Shown here in pieces: positions 10,301 to 17,717 of a stretch of 63,578 nt of DNA. The translations under genes and the position numbers were made by a program. Each line of letters begins with the position of its first letter. The stretch's first letter is position 1. The notes beneath the pieces are model-generated. The model was not told the origin of the DNA. It saw nothing but the letters and a program-made list of their open reading frames with translations, and did not search any database. Origin of the DNA: an uncultured beta proteobacterium (GTDB lineage: Bacteria; Pseudomonadota; Gammaproteobacteria; Burkholderiales; Burkholderiaceae_C); assembly GCA_903897925.1 (NCBI GenBank), contig CAIUDG010000064.1:1-63578 (forward strand), given 5' to 3'.

Positions 10301-11306
10301 GCTGGCGCCCGGGCTGCAGCGCAATATCGGGCTGCTCGGCATTGACAGCAACTACATGGAGGGCGGGCGGGTCTATGACGAGTTGCGCATGGCCGACACC
10401 ATGGACGGTCGGGCCTTGCAATCGGCAATGGGGATACGCAATTCCTGGGCCGTGGGTGATGGGCTGCGCCTGAGCGGCGGCTTGGAGCAGGTGAGTGCAG
10501 TACCGGGCAGTGTCGGCACCATTGCCGGGGCTTCCCGGGCCTGGACCGGGGCCTATGACTGGCTCGGCCAGGGCGACTACCTGCGGCGTTTGCGCGCGTC
10601 TGGAAGTGCCGAGTGGCGCGAGGGATCAGATAGCCATTCACAGCTGTTGAGCTCTGGTCTGGCTTACAAGTGGAATCAGGACTGGAGTGTTCTGGCGCGC
10701 GGAATTTTCAGCCGTGTGCAGCAGCAGTCTGACCGTGCAGTGCACGACAAGCGGCGTACCCAGATTGGCCTGGCCTATCGGCCGGTGCATCAGGACGTGT
10801 GGAATGCCCTGTTGCGCTACGAGCACAAGGAGGATCAGCGCCATGGAGCCCACGGTAGCGCTACGCCGGCGGCCCATGCAGTGACGGATGTGCTGAGCAG
10901 CCACCTGCACTACCAGGCCCTGGCACGGCACCATGTCAGTACGCGCCTGGCAGTGCGCAGCCGCAGGGATGTGTTGGATGCGCTGCCGAGTCGCTACCTT
11001 GCCGGCCTGTGGCATGGGCGCTGGACGCATGACCTCAATGCCGTGTGGGACCTGGGCTTGCAGGCCGGGCTGTGGGGGGATGACAGGGGCGTTACGCGAC
11101 ACACGCTGGGCACGGAAGTCGGCTATCAGCTCGGCAGCGGTATCTGGCTTTCGGTGGGCTACAACCTGCTTGGCTTGCACGATCCCGATCTCAGCGGCGC
11201 GGACTATACCGACGCCGGGCTGTACCTGCGCTTGCGTTTCAAATTTGATGAGCGGCTGTTTATTTCCGGTGCCGATACCGGGGCGTCCGGTGGAGGGGTG
11301 AATTGA
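4326..11306 (+). CDS. Giant multidomain surface protein: DUF11/SdrD-like repeats with C-terminal beta-barrel-like region
   Basis: About 2326 residues from ATG 4326 (the frame is open to a TTG at 4299). A signal peptide ends near 'GSGASA'. In order it shows: N-terminal DUF11-like beta domains (about 35-740); a carboxypeptidase-regulatory-like fold (about 750-830, 'GVVYNALTRLPVANARVLM'); a DUF11 repeat (about 910-1000, 'LRYTLTLANDTAQALSPVLV'); an SdrD B-like domain (about 1040-1110, 'GKVFLDCNRNGLHDAAELGI', with an acidic calcium-loop-like stretch); an Ala/Pro-rich linker; an Ig-like domain (about 1255-1370); and from about residue 1475 a long run of alternating amphipathic strands ending 'GLYLRLRFKFDERLF', which reads like an outer-membrane barrel. 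It probably sits in the outer membrane and displays its repeats outside. This is the central gene of the locus. The barrel call is inference. Confidence 0.8.
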   Translation: MLIGIFRQFIGLALTSLWRARGSAWALFLALGLLGSGASAARPFAGDVIREQAYGQFTGANGVQHMVYSNSVEAVVQMVEALALSGEQSREGVARDTRVFRQILKNVGNGVSSYRFEHDSIGCAAVLPFVRSPRLYQDQNSNGVVDPADREIAWSQDAQLQLMPGAAVDLLFQVRIPPSLTEAHYCERLLVVTQATSQQVQSLNRVRIGPMATLRVSSAVELTGSRGSGVGVLRHRVDARNVGRVVVSPTSQLPNGRIIRVDGSPRSLLLLRAPVHSDLEYQRDSLYSEDPDAVLLHRLAGDAQYSYRTGVPDLQGTVVEVAIGLTREVFVDQAFQFGFSTRVRSRNIATVSSVAEAVFYNGARVEAITSNVATVRTLDPLGLSLAASTPYANVDASGQPDGTATVRFHLLARNYHSAALHSLRIVNPLEHIPSGLGRYSAAPIPEPGTYTVVSDSLRIVALHGATTVAEVEPGFTGQQGHAQLLSSAATLGPGGSVALQFDVRFHLAGLPAQIYNSAVAHAMNASNAVVLSVPSVNGLDPDAVALGGPQMPSQATPYSARPPVVSLQSEIAAPRLVAGTTDTYDLDFSLRVRNEGPVDVAYLRLVENLDCTFGMGADWGRVQSWKLLTEVVSEQKLLTPAPAFTGQGACENKGADGIAPVAAIPLQSDVALVDGPVALPVGREDALHFTVRVTMKAAAPEASTWFTRRSWVAVLQPLAQTAQDRLPNRNDGQVEVLWATLANATQVRTMPTGVVYNALTRLPVANARVLMTRQSCQSTPVQGIVAADLAGDTSSHTFHGDGRVSMLTDGSGQYHFVLHPQTAQDLCTYSLQVEPPPDSNLRYPSKQILAQAGAFNGCGAVAAVPSAPQQGQDMRYFDQLVLGSAPGSSAVCNAFYNHIPLDPSGSQGLRLQKQSDVRTAELGDVLRYTLTLANDTAQALSPVLVDDLLPAGFHYVPGSALLQGQRQPDPQGGLGPHLVFSIPSLDAGASTTLNYQVRIGLGASIDKDAVNRAWASTGVAPTQLRSNEAAALVHVLGGVFSDDAFAFGKVFLDCNRNGLHDAAELGIPGVHLLMEDGVGVVTDSEGKWSLYGLRPLTHVLRLDTQTLPAGAVLARVGNRQGQQNDSVFMDLQRGAWHKANFAVLGCELPHLRQEVEARREVLRNQPGMPEDGARAAVRLTLEAERANRVPARHGPAAGTVESQGVKPALLAPSSALISLQPSDAGTAAVLPDAAASPALERTVRQVIVVAPEAAHPDTALPLEDSIQNMDAELAFLNLRDQQVLPGSLANVRVKGRADARFVLLLNGVAVDEVRVGKRVRMAGLQLEAWEYIAVQFQPGENTLQLQEHDPFGNLRAVQEIRLHVTGALARLALDLEATAPADPNRPIQVGLRLLDGGQRPVLERTMVTLEAVGARWEVPDLNPQEPGVQTMVEGGSATLALIAPAQAGEGQIRVSAADLQTQADIIFLPDLRPLTGVGILEGIVRFNPANGIPLGAARAADAFESELRAWSHSSGTDTALAGRSAFYFKGAVKGEYLLTLAYDNEKRTAMRMFRDIQPDQYYPIYGDSSSKSFDAQSSQRLYLRIDKDRSYLLFGDHNTESSPEVRKLSQMAHNATGVKHVLNRQGLRISSYVSHDTLQQYVEEFPANGTSGPFPLHTPGDLFANSEIVQVIVRDRNQPNTVLRSTALTRFAQYTIEPLSKTILFSAPVASLDADFNPQSIRITYAVDEGGASFWRGGVDLQYQLTQRVQLGGVVAYEGMPDKNLELTAATMLARVGSDALLRAEAVGTQSDLHGLGQGLRLQLEDSVGALKYDMRLHSSDAGFHNPYSGVPAGQTDLAYRADYALNDSTRIKTDLAYSQADGVGVRTQGAGVGLQNVLTPYVTSEVGLRVGRSGLGSVGSFDYASVSSVAGLAPAASGLAGVPSEDYVSARGRLTFKPPALPQMQLFVEAEQDVNDASRQLSALGGNYALSPQTRIYGRYELISSAGNADALAPGLQRNIGLLGIDSNYMEGGRVYDELRMADTMDGRALQSAMGIRNSWAVGDGLRLSGGLEQVSAVPGSVGTIAGASRAWTGAYDWLGQGDYLRRLRASGSAEWREGSDSHSQLLSSGLAYKWNQDWSVLARGIFSRVQQQSDRAVHDKRRTQIGLAYRPVHQDVWNALLRYEHKEDQRHGAHGSATPAAHAVTDVLSSHLHYQALARHHVSTRLAVRSRRDVLDALPSRYLAGLWHGRWTHDLNAVWDLGLQAGLWGDDRGVTRHTLGTEVGYQLGSGIWLSVGYNLLGLHDPDLSGADYTDAGLYLRLRFKFDERLFISGADTGASGGGVN

Positions 11307-11308
11307 CA

Positions 11309-13606
11309 ATGCCATGTATTCAAGCGCGCAGGTTGGGTCTGGGGCTGGGTCTGGGGCTATTGCTGGCGTCTGCGGCGAGCCTGGCCGGGATGGCGCCAAG
11401 GCAAGCCGGGTCGCCGGACGCTGTCGACGCACCGTTGCCGCAGTTGTGGCTTCCGTCCCCTGTGGTGCCGAACGCGTATTCGCCGCGTTTTTTTGCGCCG
11501 CCTGAGGATTCGCTGGATGTACCCGGGGACGATGGTCCGCCCGGCGCTTCGGGCCGCACGAATTGTTATACCCCGCCTTTTTCTGCTGACGGTGATGAAG
11601 GTTCATTCGCTTCATCGGATGCGCAGGAGTCCTGCAGTCCAACGCCGTCCGTGCCGAAGCAGCAACCGCGGCCACGATCGCCAATGCCCGTGGCGGAGCG
11701 GCGGTCGCCGCAACCTGCGGCGGGGCAGGTTGCGCCCATTTTGCAACTGTTCATTTACATGGAACGGGGGCGCCGCCTGAGCGAGCAAGACCAGTTCACG
11801 ATTCAGATCATGCAGGGCAGAAGAGTGCGCGCCAGCGCTACCACCCAGGGCGGTGGGTCCGCCATTACGGGGGGATTTACACCCAAGCTCCAAGTCACAT
11901 CAGGGATTGCCTACCGCTTTAATGTCAAGATGGCCAGCGGCAGCACTTTTGACGCATTGGACTATGCCACGCGCCTGCAGTGTCGCAACTTGTACCGAGG
12001 CGGAACCCCGGTGGACCAGTTGCAAAATATTACCGATCAGATTCGGCTACAAGCGTATGACCGGGTCGAGTGCATGGTCTACCAACGCCCGAAGGCGGCA
12101 GAAATCAAGGTACAAAAACGCACCCGTGGTGGCATTGCCAGGTTCGATTATCGGAGCCTGAAAAATGCCGATCGCATGAACGAGGAGGGCGGATACTTTG
12201 TGCAAACGGAGCATGCTGCTGTGGTGGCCGAAGGCAGCACGCTGGAAGTTACGCGATCTCTGGTGGATACCGAAATCCGTGAACTGGCGCCTGCAAACTG
12301 GATTCTGGAAGCCGCCAGTTGTATCGACGGCAATGCTACTGGGGGGGCGAATGTGCCAGAAAAGTTCGGTGTGCTGGTCGGCGACACCTTACAAATTCCG
12401 GCAGCGCGCGTGTTGCCGCGCGCCAAGCTGCAGTGCACCTTTGAGAGCCGCGTTGACAGCGCGGTCGTTGCCGGTAAAGTGATTCTGGATACCGAGTCAT
12501 GGCACCCCCATGATGGTGTGCAAGGTGGTGCCGAAGTGGGCCAGTCGGGGGTCGCCATGCGCCTGACGGATTGCGCGCAGCAAGTCCATAGCACCGCGGT
12601 CAGCGCGGCGGATGGTAGTTTTCGCCTGCCTGTGACGCAATCCGTTGCCGGGCAGCGCCTTTGCGTGCATCAGATGTTGCCTGCCGGATTCGAGAATGTC
12701 AGCTACCACGGCGGCGGCACGCAGGGGCGCCTGGACGACACTGGGACGCGGCTGGAGTTCACTTGGCAGCCCGATGGGGCTTACCTGGGCCTGGTATTTG
12801 GTAACACACCGCAGAGCACGCTGACGAGCCAGCGCCTGCAATTGGTGGCACCGGGTCAGACAGTGCGCCACGTGGTCCGCTATGTTGCAGGAAGCTATGG
12901 TGTGGTCGATTTCACCAGCGAAGTGGTGAATCCGGATTCGGCGACGCCATGGCAGCATACTTGGTACATGGATCCCAATTGCGCACCGACATCTGGCCGG
13001 CGCCTGGTGCGGGTGCCGAGTCTGCCGCTGACGGTGGTCGCGGGCCAGGCCTTGTGTCTGGTGGTGGATGTGCAAAGTCCGCTTGCTTCGGCGGATGCGC
13101 AAGCCCATCGAATCCGTATTCGGGCGAATCAACGGTGGCGTGTGCCAACCCTGGCTGAACGGGTGCGGAATCGGCGTCTGGAAATCACGCTGTCCACGGC
13201 CATTGGCGCCGGCGGTCTGGGTTTGTTGCAGGAGCAGCGATTGTTGCAAACCTGTCCCGACGATGCCGCGCAGTCACTGGCCAATCCCGCCCCGTTCGAT
13301 GGCGTTCCGGACCTGCGCCCCGGCGATGCGGTGGAATACCGGTTCAGCTATTTGAATGCCTCCGACACAGCGCTGACGCAAATCGAATTGCAGGACCGTA
13401 TCCCGATGCACATGCGCCACGCGCGGGCGTATTGTCTGGATACACCGACGCAAGGACTTGCGGGCTGTTCCGTGGTGCAAGAGCCTGTGTTCGGCGCGCA
13501 GCAAGGGGAAGTGCGCTGGCGTCTGCAGGACGCTACCGGTGCGGTGCGCGGTTTGCAGGCACGGGCATCCGGTGCCGTGAGTCTGTGTCTCTATGTGGTT
13601 CGGTGA
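11309..13606 (+). CDS. Exported DUF11-domain protein, last gene of the DUF11 locus
   Basis: About 765 residues. ATG 11309 is preceded at a good distance by GGAGGGG (11292-11298) and starts three bases after the previous stop, so translation is probably coupled. The signal peptide is unusual: it is built on a short tandem repeat giving G-L-G-L-G-L-G. After a proline-rich linker come beta domains. One has a SpaA/Cna-B-like look ('VAMRLTDCAQQVHSTAVSA' then 'LCVHQMLPAGFENVSYHGGG'). A C-terminal DUF11-type repeat begins 'RPGDAVEYRFSYLNASDTAL'. There are many paired cysteines, consistent with an oxidised extracytoplasmic location. No anchor is seen. The function is unknown; a partner of the upstream barrel protein is inferred from the operon. 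Confidence 0.78.
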   Translation: MPCIQARRLGLGLGLGLLLASAASLAGMAPRQAGSPDAVDAPLPQLWLPSPVVPNAYSPRFFAPPEDSLDVPGDDGPPGASGRTNCYTPPFSADGDEGSFASSDAQESCSPTPSVPKQQPRPRSPMPVAERRSPQPAAGQVAPILQLFIYMERGRRLSEQDQFTIQIMQGRRVRASATTQGGGSAITGGFTPKLQVTSGIAYRFNVKMASGSTFDALDYATRLQCRNLYRGGTPVDQLQNITDQIRLQAYDRVECMVYQRPKAAEIKVQKRTRGGIARFDYRSLKNADRMNEEGGYFVQTEHAAVVAEGSTLEVTRSLVDTEIRELAPANWILEAASCIDGNATGGANVPEKFGVLVGDTLQIPAARVLPRAKLQCTFESRVDSAVVAGKVILDTESWHPHDGVQGGAEVGQSGVAMRLTDCAQQVHSTAVSAADGSFRLPVTQSVAGQRLCVHQMLPAGFENVSYHGGGTQGRLDDTGTRLEFTWQPDGAYLGLVFGNTPQSTLTSQRLQLVAPGQTVRHVVRYVAGSYGVVDFTSEVVNPDSATPWQHTWYMDPNCAPTSGRRLVRVPSLPLTVVAGQALCLVVDVQSPLASADAQAHRIRIRANQRWRVPTLAERVRNRRLEITLSTAIGAGGLGLLQEQRLLQTCPDDAAQSLANPAPFDGVPDLRPGDAVEYRFSYLNASDTALTQIELQDRIPMHMRHARAYCLDTPTQGLAGCSVVQEPVFGAQQGEVRWRLQDATGAVRGLQARASGAVSLCLYVVR

Positions 13607-13612
13607 CGGTGC

Positions 13613-14416
13613 TCAGAGCATGGCCGAAGGCGCTTCGTCCGAGTTCGGGCTACCTGCCTTGCGGTATTCGCGCGGGCCGAGTCCGTAGCGGTTGCGAAAG
13701 GCACGGGAAAAATCACTGGCATTGTTGTACCCGGCGTCTTCGGCGATGCGCTGTATTTGGAGTCGGGTGTTGGAGAGTTTGCCACGCGCTTTTTCCAGTC
13801 GCTGGTTGATCTGGTATTCATTCACGCTCATGCCAAATTGATGGCGGAATAGATCAGTCAGCTTCTTTTCAATGACGCCAACTTTGCTGGCCAATGCTTC
13901 CACACCTTGCCAGACATATTTGGGGTCGTTCAGCAGGGCCAGCGCATTGCGCACCACGCGCCCCTCGCGGCTGCTTTCCGTGAATTCTTCTGGCGCAGTC
14001 TCGCCGTTGATTGTTGTGCTTGAGGCCAATTCGAGATGTTGTCGTTTGAAGTGTACGTAGACGCGTGCAAGAACTTCTTCCGAGCTGAAAGGTTTCACAA
14101 TGTAGTCCACCGCACCGGCGGCGAAGCCCTGTAGTTTGTGCTCGACGGACACATTTCCAGACAAAAAAAGCACTGGGATGTGCGATGTTCGCGGGTCCGA
14201 TTTGAGTTTTTGACAAACCTCAAAGCCATTCATTTGCGGCATGGAAACATCCAGCAATATGACGTCCGGGATGCCTTCCTGTGCCTTGCGCAAACCATCC
14301 TGCCCATTGAGTGCCACCATGACGCTCACCGGTTGACCCTGGAAGTAGCGCAGCAATAACGCAACCGAATCCATTCGGTCGTCAATGATGAGTAATTCTG
14401 GACCGGTTGTCAGCAT
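13613..14416 (-). CDS. Response regulator with AraC-type DNA-binding output domain
   Basis: 267 residues from ATG 14416 (the frame continues to a TTG at 14431). The N-terminus is a CheY-like receiver: acidic pair in 'LLIIDDRMDS', phospho-acceptor Asp about 56 in 'VILLDVSMPQMNGFE', Ser in 'VLFLSGN', and conserved Lys about 108 in 'YIVKPFS'. The C-terminal about 100 residues are an AraC/XylS helix-turn-helix pair ('QIQRIAEDAGYNNASDFSRA', 'FRNRYGLGPREYR'). It should be a phosphorylation-controlled transcription factor. No histidine kinase gene is adjacent. It converges with the DUF11 locus and diverges from the Crp-like regulator. A link to DUF11 gene control is only positional. Confidence 0.9.
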   Translation of the reverse strand: MLTTGPELLIIDDRMDSVALLLRYFQGQPVSVMVALNGQDGLRKAQEGIPDVILLDVSMPQMNGFEVCQKLKSDPRTSHIPVLFLSGNVSVEHKLQGFAAGAVDYIVKPFSSEEVLARVYVHFKRQHLELASSTTINGETAPEEFTESSREGRVVRNALALLNDPKYVWQGVEALASKVGVIEKKLTDLFRHQFGMSVNEYQINQRLEKARGKLSNTRLQIQRIAEDAGYNNASDFSRAFRNRYGLGPREYRKAGSPNSDEAPSAML

Positions 14417-14926
14417 GGGTGAAGTGGGCAATTGGATCGTGCACGGTGAATGGCGTGCCGTGCGAATTGTTAAATAAATAGTAGCCAGGGCGTATCCGTT
14501 GATCTGTGATGCCCCTCTAAAAAGTCGGAATATGCATGGATATTTTCCGAAAATGCTGATTTTTCCGGGGCGCCAATTGCTCGGTGCTTACAAGAAGACC
14601 GGTTTTTAGATGCCCATCTCGGGGCGAAACCCGATGCTGGCGCACTGGATGGCGACGTGCATGAACGGTTAAGCAGTGCCGGCCTGAGGCCACGGAAAGG
14701 CGGGTTGCCGCATGCCAATTTTGCTTGGAAATTGTCTGAATATGCCTACATGCCGAGGCGCAATTCACGAATGATCCTTCTTGAATATTCAGGTGAAAGC
14801 AATGTTTCCGACGCGCCACATATTGGTGCGATTGCATGCCTGAATGGCTTGAATGTCAGGGAGTCGGATGTCAAAAAAACAGCACTACACAGCATTCGCA
14901 CAGCACTTACAGAATCGGAGTATGGC
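14417..14926. other. Divergent intergenic region between two regulators
   Basis: About 510 bases between the response regulator and the Crp-like gene. The Crp-like frame is open from 14657, but those extra codons have no signal or domain character. A run of A/T-rich sequence (14466-14482) may hold a promoter for the minus-strand gene. A TTGATC half-site at 14499 lacks the second half of an FNR box. Nothing else could be supported. Confidence 0.4.
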
Positions 14927-15727
14927 ATGTCCAATTTGCAATTGATGAATTCCCCCCCCCGGTACAACTACGTATTTCAGCAGTTGAGCGATCTGGGGCT
15001 CAGCAACCGACTGGCGCTGGAAGTCAGTCAAAACGTCAAGATTTCCTCCTATGAGGCACAGCATGTGATCTGGACCAAGGGCGACGAGGTGGACTCCTTG
15101 CAGCTCATTATTTCGGGCTTGGTTACCGAGTTCATTCCTGCGGTGAAAATCAAGAGCACTTTTATTGATTTGTATTGGGAGGGGCGCTGGTTTGGTGAAC
15201 AGCACGTGATCAACGGAACGCGGTCAATTTCAGACTATGTCTGCTTGGTTCCCACCGACGTGCTGAAAATACCAGTGGCCGCAGTGCGCCAGATTCTGGA
15301 TGTTGACCAGGGCTTCACCCGGCGTCTGCTGGCACTGGCGTCATGGCGCAACCAGAATACGCTCGAGCGTCTGATTTTGGTGCGCCACGGCAATCCCAAT
15401 TTGCGCATTGTGGTGGGCTTGACGCTATTTGCCGAAGCGCAGCTGCACTATGCCAATCGCTCCGGACACGGGAAGACGCCGTCCAGCGTCGAGGTCTATG
15501 TGTCGCAGTCGCTGCTGGCGTCTTTGCTTGGCGTGTCACGCACCTTGTTCTCCAATGTGCTGCACGCGCTGTGCAAGGAAAAGCTGCTGTTCACTTCGTA
15601 CAAGAAAATTGTGTTTGTCTCGCTTGAAGCCTGGATGGGTTTTGCCCAAAGGCATCGCAGCGTTCGACTGACCAATTTTGATCCGACGCTGGAGGAAATC
15701 CTGCGGATGTTTACGCCGCTGGACTAG
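14927..15727 (+). CDS. Crp/Fnr-family transcription regulator with a C9 tract near its start
   Basis: 266 residues from ATG 14927, preceded by GGAG at 14917-14920. The N-terminal half is a cyclic-nucleotide-binding-like barrel ('HVIWTKGDEVDSLQLIISGL', 'YWEGRWFGEQHVING'). The C-terminal half has a winged helix-turn-helix ('SQSLLASLLGVSRTLFSNVL') followed by a wing. There is no N-terminal cysteine cluster, so it is not an oxygen-sensing [4Fe-4S] FNR. The cAMP-contact residues of CRP are not recognisable, so its ligand is unknown. Nine consecutive C bases (14952-14960) encode residues 9-12 (S-P-P-R). A one-base slip there would frameshift nearly the whole protein. Confidence 0.85.
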   Translation: MSNLQLMNSPPRYNYVFQQLSDLGLSNRLALEVSQNVKISSYEAQHVIWTKGDEVDSLQLIISGLVTEFIPAVKIKSTFIDLYWEGRWFGEQHVINGTRSISDYVCLVPTDVLKIPVAAVRQILDVDQGFTRRLLALASWRNQNTLERLILVRHGNPNLRIVVGLTLFAEAQLHYANRSGHGKTPSSVEVYVSQSLLASLLGVSRTLFSNVLHALCKEKLLFTSYKKIVFVSLEAWMGFAQRHRSVRLTNFDPTLEEILRMFTPLD

Positions 15728-15743
15728 GCGCTTGGCTCCTGGC

Positions 15744-16364
15744 TCAGGGCAGTCGGTACAGGCCGCGTGCGCCTTTGATGACTGCTCCTGACGCCAGCAC
15801 CTTGTTCAGGGAAATTCCGACCGAACCCATGGGCAGGCCAGCGCCACGCGCAATGGTGGCGCCGGTCAGCGCGGTCCAGGATTCGGTGTTCAGCGCAGAT
15901 TGCAGGAACTGCAGTACCTTGGTGTCGTTGGGGGTCGGGTTGGCGCTTTTGGCTCCAACGCTGGCTTTGTCCGCTTGGGCAGATGGCCCGGCGCTGCGTG
16001 CGGTTTTGCGCTTGTTGCGTGCGGGTTTGACAACCGCATCTTCTGCCGTGGTGTTGCCTGCAGTGAGGGCGGTGAGGCGGCGCTGTTCGCCGATGACATC
16101 GAGCGCCGGATTGGACAGTGTCTCTGCCGTGGCATACAGGTCGCGCAGCTGCAGCTCCATGGACTGGAGGTCCTGGTTCAGTTGCGCGAGCATACGAAAC
16201 TGGGCGAAGGCCTGCTCGCTGTCGGTTTTGAAAGGCTGGTTGGCCACCAGCGCCACGATATTTTGTGCCTGTGAACGGACCGAGTCGGAAATTACCTGGG
16301 TGGCGTGGTGCAGCGCCTGACCGGCTTGTTGAATGGCTGCGAGTTGGGCTTGCGACAGTGACAT
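15744..16364 (-). CDS. Hypothetical protein with helical N-terminus and winged-helix-like C-terminus
   Basis: 206 residues; ATG 16364 has GGAG eight bases upstream. The first about 95 residues are helical and glutamine/alanine rich ('LAAIQQAGQALHHATQVISD'), reminiscent of phasin-like coiled coils. A basic, Ala/Lys-rich linker follows. The last about 60 residues ('TKVLQFLQSALNTESWTALT', 'GATIARGAGLPMGSVGISLN', 'KGARGLYRL') look like a winged helix. It may be a nucleoid- or DNA-associated protein, but no named family is recognised. It stands alone, convergent with the Crp-like gene. Confidence 0.65.
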   Translation of the reverse strand: MSLSQAQLAAIQQAGQALHHATQVISDSVRSQAQNIVALVANQPFKTDSEQAFAQFRMLAQLNQDLQSMELQLRDLYATAETLSNPALDVIGEQRRLTALTAGNTTAEDAVVKPARNKRKTARSAGPSAQADKASVGAKSANPTPNDTKVLQFLQSALNTESWTALTGATIARGAGLPMGSVGISLNKVLASGAVIKGARGLYRLP

Positions 16365-16496
16365 GGGGTACTCCGGTTCCTCAATTAATGTGCGGGGCTA
16401 TAACTTCCGGATATCCTACGCTTATATATATCCATGGGCGCGTATAGGCATATAGGGCGAATCCGGAACGGGCTACGGAAATTATAAATAAGTGGG

Positions 16497-17708
16497 CTAT
16501 TTGCTCAGTTGCCGCATCGCCTCTTCGAGGCCGCGCAAGGTGAGCGGGTACATGCGTTGCTGCATGATCTGCTGCACGATACTGATGCTTTGCCGGTATT
16601 GCCAGACGCCTTGTGGTTCGGGGTTGATCCAGGCGAAATGCGGAAACGCGTGGGTCAGTCGCTGCAGCCATTCGGCACCGGCTTCCGGGTTGTTGTATTC
16701 GACACTGCCGCCAGGCTGCAATATCTCATATGGACTCATGGTGGCATCGCCAACAAAGACCAGTTTGTAGTCCTTGTTGTACTTGCGCAGAATGTCCCAG
16801 GTTTCAAATTTCTCGGCAAAGCGGCGTCGATTGTTTTTCCAGACGAAGTCGTATACGCAGTTGTGGAAGTAATAGAACTCGAGGTGTTTGAATTCGGTTT
16901 TGCAGGCGCTGAATAATTCTTCGACGCGGGCAATGTGTTCGTCCATGGTGCCGCCAACGTCCATCAATAGCAGCACTTTCACGTTGTTGTGGCGTTCGGG
17001 CACCATTTTGATGTCCAGGTAGCCGGCATTGGCGGCGGTGCTGCGGATGGTGTCGTCCAGGTCCAGTTCTTCCACATTGCCTTCGCGGGCAAACTTGCGC
17101 AGCCGGCGCAGCGCCATCTTGATATTGCGCGTGCCGAGTTCCTGGCTGTCGTCGTAGTCGCGGTAGGCGCGCTGGTCCCAGACCTTGACCGCGCTCTTAT
17201 TGCGGTTGCGCTCCTGTCCGATGCGAATACCTTGCGGGTTCTGGCCATAGGCGCCAAACGGTGAGGTGCCACCGGTGCCGATCCACTTGCTGCCACCTTC
17301 GTGGCGTTCTTTTTGTTCTTCCAGGCGCTGGCGCAGCGTTTCCATGAGTTCGTCCCAACCCATTTTCTGGATCTTGGCGAGTTCTTCCGGGCTCAGGTTG
17401 AGTTCCAGATTTTTGCGCAACCAGTCCAGTGGCAGTTCGGGCGTGCCCTGGGTCAGCAGCTCGACGCCTTGGAAATAGGCGGCAAAGGCGCGGTCGAACT
17501 TGTCGAAATGTTTTTCATCTTTGACCAGCGCGGTGCGTGCCAGATAGTAGAAATCGTCAACGCTGTAGCCGCTGGCCGGCTGCTCCGGGCCTTGCTCGGT
17601 GCGCGGGCCGATCACGCCGCGCTGCAGCGCTTCCAGCAGCGTCAGGTATTCCTTGACCGATACCGGCAGTTTGGCCGAGCGCAGGGTATAGAAAAAATCA
17701 AGCAGCAT
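16497..17708 (-). CDS. VWA-domain protein of the CoxE-like family
   Basis: 403 residues; ATG 17708 has GAGG upstream. It contains a C-terminal von Willebrand factor A fold. The metal-site motif near residue 250 reads D-V-G-G-T rather than the canonical D-x-S-x-S, so metal binding may be weakened. The N-terminal part ('FFYTLRSAKLPVSVKEYLTL') is typical of CoxE-like VWA proteins, which work with MoxR AAA+ ATPases in metal insertion or protein remodelling. The matching MoxR gene is at 18335-19189, separated by a GNAT gene on the same strand. The target of this pair is unknown; it is not near molybdenum-enzyme genes here. Confidence 0.85.
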   Translation of the reverse strand: MLLDFFYTLRSAKLPVSVKEYLTLLEALQRGVIGPRTEQGPEQPASGYSVDDFYYLARTALVKDEKHFDKFDRAFAAYFQGVELLTQGTPELPLDWLRKNLELNLSPEELAKIQKMGWDELMETLRQRLEEQKERHEGGSKWIGTGGTSPFGAYGQNPQGIRIGQERNRNKSAVKVWDQRAYRDYDDSQELGTRNIKMALRRLRKFAREGNVEELDLDDTIRSTAANAGYLDIKMVPERHNNVKVLLLMDVGGTMDEHIARVEELFSACKTEFKHLEFYYFHNCVYDFVWKNNRRRFAEKFETWDILRKYNKDYKLVFVGDATMSPYEILQPGGSVEYNNPEAGAEWLQRLTHAFPHFAWINPEPQGVWQYRQSISIVQQIMQQRMYPLTLRGLEEAMRQLSK

Positions 17709-17717
17709 GCGCGAACC

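Noticed and set aside
14499..14512. Possible FNR box (TTGATC...) between the response regulator and the Crp-like gene
   Set aside because: Only the left half matches; the right half GTGATGC does not fit ATCAA or the CGCAA seen in the sRNA promoters.
16405..16468. 8-bp inverted repeat TTCCGGAT / ATCCGGAA in the gap upstream of the 15744-16364 gene
   Set aside because: The arms are 48 bases apart with no further pairing; chance or a weak operator cannot be told apart.
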